Position numbers and translations under genes: made by a program. Under the pieces are notes generated by a model. That model saw nothing but the letters and a program-made list of their open reading frames with translations. It was not told the origin of the DNA and made no database searches. Positions 1 through 5,611 of a DNA stretch of 6,366 nt are shown in pieces (within the stretch, counting starts at the first letter, position 1; every line of letters starts with the position of its first letter). The stretch is taken from the NCBI GenBank assembly GCA_027731885.1, contig JAQCAO010000073.1:1-6366 (forward strand), in the 5' to 3' direction. The stretch comes from Actinomycetota bacterium. Its GTDB lineage: Bacteria > Actinomycetota > Actinomycetes > Nanopelagicales > Nanopelagicaceae.

Positions 1-54
1 GAAGTTGCGGTGCAGATGATCAAAGGGGATGTAGATCAACTGCGACATAGGTAA
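1..54 (+). CDS. Possible C-terminal end of an upstream gene (partial)
   Basis: Reading frame 1 is open from the window edge to a TAA at 52-54 and encodes 17 residues (EVAVQMIKGDVDQLRHR). The other two plus-strand frames also stay open only briefly, to stops at 17-19 and 48-50, so openness alone is weak support. The composition, mixed charged and hydrophobic, is what a soluble protein tail would look like. If real, the gene lies on the same strand as the UbiA-type gene 34 bp downstream and could be cotranscribed with it. The fragment is too short to assign a family and I do not name one. Confidence 0.35.
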   Translation, partial: EVAVQMIKGDVDQLRHR

Positions 55-88
55 AGAGTATTTGAATATGCTGCATTAGGCTCTGTCT

Positions 89-736
89 ATGAAGAAGTTC
101 CGGGCGCTAGCAAAGGCTTCACACTTTGGGCCGACGTTGATCGTGACCGCGATTTCGTGGTTCTTCGCCGAGTATTACTGGTGGGAAGGCCCGGCATTTG
201 TAATCGCCTTCGGCGTCTTTACGGGGCAGTTGGTGGTGGGTTGGAGCAATGACCTTTATGACTACGCCGATGATCTAAAACATAACCGGTTAAATAAGCC
301 TTTAGTTGCAGGGGATATAAGTGCAAATTATTTAATCAGATGGCTGCGCTTTATGGTGCCATTCTCATTTGCCGCGAATTTGCTTGGCCCGCTTGGCTTA
401 AAGGGCGGGCTGGTTTATATGTTTGGGATTTCAATGGGGGTGGCATATAACTTCTACTTTAAATTTAATATCTTCTCTTGGTTGCCATATGCGCTCGCCT
501 TTGCGGCGCTGCCATCTTGTATTGCGATCTCAAAAGATATAAATCCGCCAGTGTGGATGTGGCTGGGGGGAGCGCTCTTAGGAAGCGCCGCACACTTTAT
601 AAATGTGCTTAAAGATATTGATCAAGATCGCGCTAGCGGCATTGGCGGTGCTCCACAACGAATCGGCAAGACAGGATCAATCGTTGCCGCAGGGCTATTA
701 ATCGCCTTGGGGATATTTACTCTGGTATTTTTTTAA
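89..736 (+). CDS. UbiA-family membrane prenyltransferase, short form
   Basis: This is a 215-residue, strongly hydrophobic protein with about seven predicted membrane segments (near residues 15-32, 35-53, 85-100, 104-125, 130-147, 155-173 and 197-215). It carries both aspartate-rich motifs of the UbiA superfamily: NDxxDxxxD at N54, D55, D58 and D62, followed by the usual N-R-x-x-K-P-L sequence, and DxxxDxxxG at D176, D180 and G184. In the family these motifs bind the Mg2+-diphosphate of a polyprenyl donor, and the enzyme joins the prenyl chain to an acceptor such as a quinone precursor, sugar phosphate or lipid. The acceptor cannot be told from sequence. UbiA enzymes usually have about 280-300 residues and nine membrane helices, so this one lacks roughly the last two. 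The ATG at 89 is chosen because an in-frame TAG lies at 77-79; the ribosome site is weak (AGG at 78-80). It converges on lexA with overlapping stops. Confidence 0.85.
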   Translation: MKKFRALAKASHFGPTLIVTAISWFFAEYYWWEGPAFVIAFGVFTGQLVVGWSNDLYDYADDLKHNRLNKPLVAGDISANYLIRWLRFMVPFSFAANLLGPLGLKGGLVYMFGISMGVAYNFYFKFNIFSWLPYALAFAALPSCIAISKDINPPVWMWLGGALLGSAAHFINVLKDIDQDRASGIGGAPQRIGKTGSIVAAGLLIALGIFTLVFF

Positions 737-1410
737 CGAACGCTGCGCATAACGGCGGTGACTTTGCCGAGGATCTCGCAGCTATCGCCATTGATCGGCT
801 TAAATGCGGGGTTGGCAGGCAGTAACCAAATGTGGCCGTTCTTGCGCTGGAAAGTCTTAACAGTTGCTTCGCCATCGATCATTGCCGCAACGATCTCGCC
901 ATTGTTGCAATCTTTCTGCTCGCGAATAACGACGTAATCGCCATCGCAGATGGCGGCATCGATCATTGATTCACCAACGACCTGCAACATATAGAGATTG
1001 CCCTTGCCGACGAGAGTTTCAGGCAGAGCAAAGGTTGATTCAACATTTTGTTCTGCGGTGATTGGACCACCGGCTGCGATTCGGCCAACAAGTGGCACCT
1101 GTTTGGTCGCTTCAACTTCGATCTCTGATTTCTCACCGGGCATCAAGATTTCAAGGACGCCACCGCGCGTTGGGTGGGGGGTTATAAAGCCCTTTTCCTC
1201 GAGGATTTCCAGCTGGTATTTAACGGATGCTGGGGAGCTGAGGCCGGCAGCGGCTGCGATCGCCCGCATAGATGGGGGAAACCCCTGATCGTCCATACTG
1301 GCCTTGATGACCTGCAGGATCTTGAGCTGGCGGGCGGTGAGGCCGTGTTCGCCTGCTGCTTGATCTGGGAGTTCAGTGACCTTGGCGCTGGAAGTCGGTT
1401 TTTTGCTCAT
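733..1410 (-). CDS. lexA: LexA, SOS-response repressor and autoprotease
   Basis: LexA binds SOS boxes as a dimer and represses DNA-damage genes; RecA filaments on single-stranded DNA stimulate its self-cleavage. From the start chosen here the protein has 225 residues. The N-terminal winged helix runs from about residue 24 (LTARQLKIL) to 88 (GGVLEIL). The C-terminal S24 peptidase-like domain starts near 105. The cleavage site is A113-G114 in RIAAGGPI, the catalytic serine is S148 in GESM, and the general-base lysine is K185 in ATVKTF, so all key residues are present. An upstream in-frame ATG at 1449 would add 13 residues, but that codon lies inside the SOS box at 1442-1457, so the ATG at 1410 is preferred. 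No clear Shine-Dalgarno sequence precedes it. The box 31 bp upstream indicates autorepression. It is divergent from the LysM gene and its stop codon overlaps that of the UbiA-type gene. Confidence 0.97.
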   Translation of the reverse strand: MSKKPTSSAKVTELPDQAAGEHGLTARQLKILQVIKASMDDQGFPPSMRAIAAAAGLSSPASVKYQLEILEEKGFITPHPTRGGVLEILMPGEKSEIEVEATKQVPLVGRIAAGGPITAEQNVESTFALPETLVGKGNLYMLQVVGESMIDAAICDGDYVVIREQKDCNNGEIVAAMIDGEATVKTFQRKNGHIWLLPANPAFKPINGDSCEILGKVTAVMRSVR

Positions 1411-1441
1411 GGATACAGAGTGACACAGCCGGCGAAAAAAA

Positions 1442-1457
1442 TCAAACATATGTTCGA
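1442..1457. promoter_or_regulatory. SOS box (LexA operator) of lexA
   Basis: The sequence TCAAACATATGTTCGA matches the actinobacterial LexA operator TCGAAC-N4-GTTCGA with a single mismatch at its third base. It lies 31 bp upstream of the preferred lexA start, where LexA would block its own promoter. It overlaps an in-frame ATG at 1447-1449, which argues against that codon as the translation start. The central CATATG makes the inner part perfectly palindromic. Confidence 0.92.
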
Positions 1458-1502
1458 AAATAGCTTGCCGATGTCGGTGGGGTGCGCTTTAATTAGCCTT
1501 GT

Positions 1503-1518
1503 TCGAACAACTGTTCGA
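1503..1518. promoter_or_regulatory. SOS box (LexA operator) of the LysM division-suppressor gene
   Basis: The sequence TCGAACAACTGTTCGA is a perfect match to the actinobacterial TCGAAC-N4-GTTCGA operator, and the palindrome extends one base on each side (T1502 and A1519). It lies 49 bp upstream of the LysM gene start and 61 bp, centre to centre, from the lexA box. The position predicts LexA repression of the LysM gene. A possible TTG start at 1499 overlaps this box and is not used. Confidence 0.93.
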
Positions 1519-1556
1519 ATACCTTCCCCAAGGTAAATCCCCAAAGCAGTACCAGC

Positions 1557-1562
1557 AGGAGA
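1557..1562 (+). promoter_or_regulatory. Ribosome binding site of the LysM gene
   Basis: AGGAGA ends five bases before the ATG at 1568. It is one of the clearest Shine-Dalgarno sequences in the window. It decides the start against the TTG at 1499, which lies in the operator region, and against an internal ATG at 1643, where the AGGG sits almost on top of the codon. Confidence 0.8.
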
Positions 1563-1567
1563 AAACC

Positions 1568-1957
1568 ATGAGCACTCTTTCACTCAACGTAACACCAGCT
1601 AAAACCCTTATAAATCAAGGCGAATACAATGCTTACAAGGGTATGTCGACCAATCCGTCCGGTGTCCGTTTAACACGTCGCGGTCGTTTAGCTCGTACGC
1701 TCTTGGTTCTCTCACTGGCTGTGCTCCTGGCCAGCGTCTTTGGCCTCAATGCTGGAGCCAATAGCTCTGAACAAGTGGGCGCCCCAACGACCTTTATCCA
1801 GGTCACTGTCGCCCCAGGAGATACCCTCTGGTCGCTAGCGACCCGTTTAGCCGATGGTGGAGATGTGCGTGCGCTAGTCGATGAGATCGCCTCAGTTAAC
1901 TCCTTGGCGAGCGCTGAAGTTCAAGCAGGGCAGAAGCTCCGCATCCCGCTTGGCTAG
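1568..1957 (+). CDS. LysM-domain SOS cell-division suppressor (ChiZ/DivS/YneA-like)
   Basis: This 129-residue protein has a 40-residue N-terminal region ending in a basic cluster (R34, R37, R38, R40, R43), one hydrophobic segment at about 44-60, and a C-terminal LysM domain at about 76-128. The LysM domain shows the typical V-x-x-G-D-T-L-W-S-L-A start (G84, D85, W88), a central N111 and a G-Q-x-L-x-I-P end. The basic residues predict the N-terminus in the cytoplasm and the LysM domain outside, bound to peptidoglycan. An A-G-A sequence at 62-64 could be a signal-peptidase site. Small proteins of this layout lie beside lexA in Mycobacterium (ChiZ, Rv2719c), Corynebacterium (DivS) and Bacillus (YneA), where SOS induction makes them delay division. 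The same role is inferred here from the architecture, the divergent position and the perfect SOS box. No separate hydrolase domain is visible. Confidence 0.87.
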   Translation: MSTLSLNVTPAKTLINQGEYNAYKGMSTNPSGVRLTRRGRLARTLLVLSLAVLLASVFGLNAGANSSEQVGAPTTFIQVTVAPGDTLWSLATRLADGGDVRALVDEIASVNSLASAEVQAGQKLRIPLG

Positions 1958-1981
1958 ATTGGCTAAAGAGCCCGACACGCC

Positions 1982-2003
1982 GGTAGGTAGGTATTTACCT
2001 ACT
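1982..2003 (+). repeat. GGTA tandem repeat with a GTAGGTA/TACCTAC hairpin
   Basis: Three tandem GGTA units (1982-1993) precede TACCTAC at 1996-2002. The left arm GTAGGTA can pair with it in two registers: 1987-1993, with almost no loop, or 1983-1989, leaving a six-base loop (1990-1995). It lies 24 bp after the LysM stop codon. No T-run follows, so it is not a standard intrinsic terminator. It could be an mRNA 3'-end structure, an attenuator or a protein operator; the sequence does not decide. Confidence 0.45.
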
Positions 2004-2030
2004 CAACAGGCAAAGTCTCAAGATTTGCTT

Positions 2031-2036
2031 TATAGT
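2031..2036 (+). promoter_or_regulatory. Likely -10 element of the nrdR-nrdJ promoter
   Basis: TATAGT differs from the TATAAT consensus at one base. No convincing -35 element is visible at the usual distance. Transcription starting about seven bases downstream would begin inside the first NrdR-box-like site (2039-2054), a good arrangement for repression, and would give a leader of about 120 bases before nrdR. Confidence 0.4.
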
Positions 2037-2038
2037 TC

Positions 2039-2054
2039 CCACTATATGTAGGGG
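2039..2054. promoter_or_regulatory. NrdR box 1
   Basis: CCACTATATGTAGGGG resembles the NrdR box, roughly acACwATATaTwGtgt as I recall it. The core ACTATATGTAG agrees at all but one position. It overlaps the expected transcription start behind the -10 element at 2031-2036. It is the upstream member of a pair 31 bp apart, the usual phasing for cooperative NrdR binding. Confidence 0.72.
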
Positions 2055-2069
2055 TCGGAGCGGTTAAAA

Positions 2070-2085
2070 CTTCCATAAGTAGTGT
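2070..2085. promoter_or_regulatory. NrdR box 2 (weaker)
   Basis: CTTCCATAAGTAGTGT matches the right half of the NrdR box well (the TAGTGT end plus the AT-rich core) and the left half poorly. Its start is exactly 31 bp after that of box 1, about three helical turns, leaving a 15-bp gap. Spacing supports this site more than sequence does. Confidence 0.55.
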
Positions 2086-2127
2086 TTTTACGGTAGTTTT
2101 CGCGGTCCACCAATACATCTAAATTTG

Positions 2128-2144
2128 GAAATATCTAGTATTTC
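2128..2144. repeat. Inverted repeat just upstream of the nrdR ribosome site
   Basis: The arms GAAATA (2128-2133 region) and TATTTC (2139-2144) flank a TCTAG centre, giving a short AT-rich palindrome that ends a few bases before the GGGAG ribosome site (2148-2152). The core ATATCTAGT also resembles the right half of an NrdR box. It is not in helical phase with the two boxes upstream. It may be an additional operator or a weak leader hairpin. Confidence 0.3.
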
Positions 2145-2162
2145 GAAGGGAGACACGCCGAG

Positions 2163-2687
2163 ATGATTTGCCCGTTCTGCACACACGATGATTCTCGAGT
2201 CGTCGACTCTCGTCCGGTTGAAGATGGCACACAGATTCGCCGTCGCCGCGAATGCCCACAATGTGGCGAGCGCTTTTCAACTCAAGAGGTCGCCCTCCTC
2301 AACATCATCAAGCGAAGTGGCGCAACCGAGCCATTTGCTCGCGAAAAAGTTTTGGTCGGCGTACGTAAAGCCTGCCAAGGTCGCCCAGTCGGCGAAGATG
2401 ATCTAGTCCTATTGGCCCAGCGCGTTGAAGAGAGCCTTCGCCGCACCGGTAAAGCAGAGATTGAAGCTCAAGAAGTGGGACTTGCAATCCTTGCGCCACT
2501 TCGCGAACTCGATGAGGTCGCCTACCTGCGTTATGCCTCGGTATACCGTAACTTTTCCTCCCTTGAAGATTTCGAAGGCGAGATCGCGTTACTGCGAGCA
2601 GTGCCTTCGACTACAAATTCCTCAGTAAAAGAAGAAAACGACGCCCCATCGTCACGTACCAATCAACCAGCAACGAGCAATCGTTAA
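2163..2687 (+). CDS. nrdR: NrdR, nucleotide-sensing repressor of ribonucleotide reductase genes
   Basis: NrdR represses ribonucleotide reductase operons when dATP is abundant. This 174-residue protein has the N-terminal zinc ribbon with all four ligands (C3, C6, C31, C34) in the diagnostic MICPFC start and CPQCGERF. The following ATP-cone domain, at about 46-136, reads nucleotide state and controls oligomerization; the [10 protein letters not shown] start and the [15 protein letters not shown] end are typical. A Ser/Thr/Asn-rich tail (about 148-174) extends beyond the family's usual 150-160 residues and is probably disordered. The ATG at 2163 is fixed by the conserved start; GGGAG at 2148-2152 is a rather distant ribosome site. 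It is cotranscribed with nrdJ 24 bp downstream. Paired NrdR-like boxes upstream imply autoregulation. It follows the LysM gene as in Mycobacterium. Confidence 0.98.
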   Translation: MICPFCTHDDSRVVDSRPVEDGTQIRRRRECPQCGERFSTQEVALLNIIKRSGATEPFAREKVLVGVRKACQGRPVGEDDLVLLAQRVEESLRRTGKAEIEAQEVGLAILAPLRELDEVAYLRYASVYRNFSSLEDFEGEIALLRAVPSTTNSSVKEENDAPSSRTNQPATSNR

Positions 2688-2711
2688 TTTAAGAAGACGG
2701 GAAAATAAAAG

Positions 2712-5543
2712 ATGTCAGATACGGTCATCAATCGGCCTGTAAAGATCAAAGCTCACAACACCGTAAAGGGTAAGGGCTTAACGATCGAAAGAATTTATAC
2801 AACTGAGGGTGTTCACCCTTACGACGAAGTTAAGTGGGAACGTCGCGATGTAGTCCAGGCGAACTGGAAAACCGGGGAGACTGTCTTTGAACAACTCGGC
2901 GTTGAGTACCCAGACTTCTGGTCTGTAAATGCTTCAACAATTGTTACAACCAAATACTTCCGTGGGGCAGTAGGAGCAGAAAATCGCGAGTGGTCACTTA
3001 AGCAAGTTATCGATCGCGTAGTTCTTACATATACAAAGGCCGGAAAAGAATTTGGTTACTTTGCAACAGATAAAGATGCAGAGATCTTTGAGCACGAGCT
3101 AACACATATGCTCTTGCACCAGATCTTCTCCTTTAACTCACCAGTTTGGTTTAACGTCGGTACAGCTGCACCACAGCAAGTAAGCGCATGCTTTATCTTG
3201 TCGGTTGATGACACGATGGATAGCATCCTTAATTGGTATCGCGAAGAAGGAATGATCTTCAAGGGTGGATCAGGTGCAGGTCTTAACTTGTCACGTATCC
3301 GTTCTTCCAAGGAACTTCTAAAGTCCGGTGGCACAGCTTCTGGCCCAGTTTCATTTATGCGCGGTGCTGACGCGTCCGCTGGAACAATCAAATCAGGTGG
3401 CGCAACCCGTCGCGCAGCGAAGATGGTTGTTCTAGATGTTGATCACCCAGATATCGAAGAGTTCATTGAAACTAAGGTCAATGAAGAAGACAAAATTCGT
3501 GCCCTTCGCGATGCTGGCTTTGATATGGACCTCGGTGGAAAAGACATCATCTCTGTTCAATACCAGAACGCAAATAACTCAGTCCGCTTGTCAGATAAGT
3601 TCATGCAAGCAGTTGAAAATGGAGAGCAGTTCGGTCTAACGGCTCGCTCAACTGGTGAAGTTATCGATACAGTGGATGCGCGCGAACTCTTCACAAAGAT
3701 TGCACAAGCCGCTTGGGCATGTGCTGATCCTGGAGTTCAATTTGATGACACCATCAATGACTGGCACACAACTCCAGAGTCAGGTCGCATCAATGCGTCA
3801 AACCCTTGCTCTGAATACATGTCATTAGATAACTCATCTTGTAACTTGGCATCACTTAACTTGATGAAGTTCCTAAAGGATGATGGATCATTTGATGCAA
3901 AGACATTTGCACGTGCATCAGAACTGATCATCACTGCAATGGATATCTCAATCTGTTTCGCAGATTTCCCAACTGAGGCAATCGGTGACACAACACGCGC
4001 TTACCGTCAACTCGGTATCGGTTATGCAAATCTCGGCGCGCTACTTATGGCATCAGGTCTTGCATACGATTCAGAAGGTGGACGCGCGCTAGCAGGTTCT
4101 ATTACCTCACTTCTAACTGGAACAACATACAAGCGCTCAGCAGAACTTGCGGGCATTGTTGGACCGTATGCAGGCTTTGCACAAAATGCTAAGCCTCACG
4201 CACGCGTAATGCGCAAGCACGCAGCTGCATCATCTGCTGCGAAGCAGCTTACAACTCTCGATATCGATGTCTGGGCTGAAGCTAATAAGGCTTGGGATGC
4301 ATGTCTATCAACTGGCGATAAGAACGGCTGGCGTAACGCACAGATCTCTGTGCTTGCCCCAACCGGAACAATCGGCTTGATGATGGATTGCGACACAACT
4401 GGTATCGAACCTGACTTCTCACTTGTTAAATTCAAGAAGCTCGTCGGTGGCGGTTCTATGCAGATCGTTAACCAGACAGTTCCTGCAGCCCTTCGCAAAC
4501 TCGGATACAACGAAGAGACAATTGAAGCGATCGTTGAATTTATCGCGGCAAATGGCCACGTAATCGATGCTCCAGGGTTAAAGCAAGAGCACTACGAGGT
4601 ATTTGACTGTGCACTAGGTGCGCGCTCAATTGCTCCAATGGGCCACGTACGCATGATGGCTGCTTGCCAGCCGTTCCTTTCAGGTGCGATTTCAAAGACG
4701 GTTAACCTTCCAGAGGATGCAACTGTTGAAGAAGTGGAAGAAGTTCACCTAGAAGCATGGCGTATGGGTATTAAGGCACTTGCCGTATACCGCGATAACT
4801 GCAAAGTTGGTCAGCCACTTTCAGATGGCAAGGCGAAGAAGAAGGATGCACCTGTTGAAGCAGAAGAACTTGCTACTCCAGTTCGCAAGCGCCTTCCAAA
4901 GTCACGTCCATCAACAACAACATCATTCTCTGTTGGCGGCGCCGAAGGTTATATGACCTCAGGTGCATATGCTGATGGTGCACTTGGTGAGGTATTCCTA
5001 AAGCTGGGCAAGCAAGGTTCAACGTTGGCCGGTGTAATGGATGCATTCTCAATCGCAGTTTCAATCGGGCTGCAATACGGTGTTCCACTAGAGACATTCG
5101 TCGAGAAGTTCACCAACTTGCGCTTCGAGCCAGCAGGTATGACAGATGATGCCGATATCCGGATGGCGCAATCAATGATGGATTACATCTTCCGTCGTTT
5201 AGCACTTGATTACTTGCCATTCGAACAACGTTCAGCGATGGGTCTATTCACTGCTTCAGAGCGCGCCCGCGCCCTTGAAACAGGCGAGTACACACAAGAT
5301 GCATCACCTGCGAGTGCTGATACCCCAAAAGCACAAGCAGTAGTTGCTCCTGTGGCGGCTCCTGTGGTTGTAAAAATTGAACCTGCTCCACTTGCACCAA
5401 CAGTTGGTTCATCTTCTGATCTCCTAGAGTCAATGGGAATCAAATCAGATGCACCACTTTGTATGACTTGTGGCGTCAAGATGCGTATGTCTGGCGCTTG
5501 CTTCGTCTGCGAAGGTTGTGGCAATACATCAGGTTGCAGCTAA
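2712..5543 (+). CDS. nrdJ: NrdJ, adenosylcobalamin-dependent (class II) ribonucleotide reductase
   Basis: NrdJ reduces ribonucleotides to deoxyribonucleotides using a thiyl radical generated from coenzyme B12, so it needs neither oxygen nor a NrdB subunit. The 943-residue length is normal for actinobacterial NrdJ. The class II N-terminal region covers roughly 20-130 and the ten-stranded barrel follows. The radical-bearing cysteine is C366 in NPCSE, with N364 and E368 alongside. The redox pair is C160 (SACFIL) and C377 (SSCNLASLNL). The phosphate-binding PTGTIG loop is at 550-555. A TSCPD-type domain runs from about 725 to 840. After an Ala/Pro/Val-rich linker (about 862-905) comes a cysteine-rich tail (C917, C920, C930, C933, C936, C942) ending in SGCS, which passes electrons from thioredoxin-type reductants. 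No N-terminal ATP cone or intein is present. GGGA at 2699-2702 is a modest ribosome site. It is the last gene of the nrdR operon and is followed by a strong terminator. Codons favour A-ending forms more than in neighbouring genes. Confidence 0.98.
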   Translation: MSDTVINRPVKIKAHNTVKGKGLTIERIYTTEGVHPYDEVKWERRDVVQANWKTGETVFEQLGVEYPDFWSVNASTIVTTKYFRGAVGAENREWSLKQVIDRVVLTYTKAGKEFGYFATDKDAEIFEHELTHMLLHQIFSFNSPVWFNVGTAAPQQVSACFILSVDDTMDSILNWYREEGMIFKGGSGAGLNLSRIRSSKELLKSGGTASGPVSFMRGADASAGTIKSGGATRRAAKMVVLDVDHPDIEEFIETKVNEEDKIRALRDAGFDMDLGGKDIISVQYQNANNSVRLSDKFMQAVENGEQFGLTARSTGEVIDTVDARELFTKIAQAAWACADPGVQFDDTINDWHTTPESGRINASNPCSEYMSLDNSSCNLASLNLMKFLKDDGSFDAKTFARASELIITAMDISICFADFPTEAIGDTTRAYRQLGIGYANLGALLMASGLAYDSEGGRALAGSITSLLTGTTYKRSAELAGIVGPYAGFAQNAKPHARVMRKHAAASSAAKQLTTLDIDVWAEANKAWDACLSTGDKNGWRNAQISVLAPTGTIGLMMDCDTTGIEPDFSLVKFKKLVGGGSMQIVNQTVPAALRKLGYNEETIEAIVEFIAANGHVIDAPGLKQEHYEVFDCALGARSIAPMGHVRMMAACQPFLSGAISKTVNLPEDATVEEVEEVHLEAWRMGIKALAVYRDNCKVGQPLSDGKAKKKDAPVEAEELATPVRKRLPKSRPSTTTSFSVGGAEGYMTSGAYADGALGEVFLKLGKQGSTLAGVMDAFSIAVSIGLQYGVPLETFVEKFTNLRFEPAGMTDDADIRMAQSMMDYIFRRLALDYLPFEQRSAMGLFTASERARALETGEYTQDASPASADTPKAQAVVAPVAAPVVVKIEPAPLAPTVGSSSDLLESMGIKSDAPLCMTCGVKMRMSGACFVCEGCGNTSGCS

Positions 5544-5554
5544 AAAGCGTTAAT

Positions 5555-5590
5555 ATAAAAACCCGTCGCATCTCTGCGGCGGGTTTTTAT
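5555..5590. terminator. Strong intrinsic terminator after nrdJ, active in both directions
   Basis: The arms at 5555-5570 and 5575-5590 pair over 16 bp with a single G-U wobble (T5566-G5579) and a TCTC loop. The stem has a GC-rich core (CCCG-CGCA against TGCG-CGGG). It is bordered by an A-run upstream and TTTTT at 5584-5588, so it could terminate transcription from either side. It starts 12 bp after the nrdJ stop codon. Confidence 0.96.
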
Positions 5591-5600
5591 CTTGGTTAAT

Positions 5601-5605
5601 GGGAG
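5601..5605 (+). promoter_or_regulatory. Ribosome binding site of the transporter gene
   Basis: GGGAG lies six bases before the GTG at 5612. This spacing supports the GTG start. An ATG at 5599 overlaps the site, but it opens another frame that stops after 38 residues. Confidence 0.7.
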
Positions 5606-5611
5606 ATATCG

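Noticed and set aside
998..1536. Plus-strand frames of 96 and 120 residues opposite lexA
   Set aside because: They are antisense to a fully conserved LexA and show no domain or ribosome site.
1499..1567. Longer LysM protein from a TTG at 1499
   Set aside because: The codon overlaps the perfect SOS box and has no ribosome site, while AGGAG is well placed before the ATG at 1568.
1958..2162. B12 riboswitch in the nrdR-nrdJ leader, expected for some B12-related genes
   Set aside because: No B12-box-like sequence (GCCACTG core) or matching long structured leader was seen; NrdR-like boxes explain the regulation better.
5210..5524. 104-residue minus-strand frame opposite the nrdJ tail
   Set aside because: The plus strand here encodes the conserved end of NrdJ and its Ala/Pro-rich linker; the reverse frame shows no recognizable motif.
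2712..5543. Intein, frameshift or split in nrdJ
   Set aside because: The frame is continuous, the length is normal, and all catalytic motifs follow in the expected order without inserted blocks.
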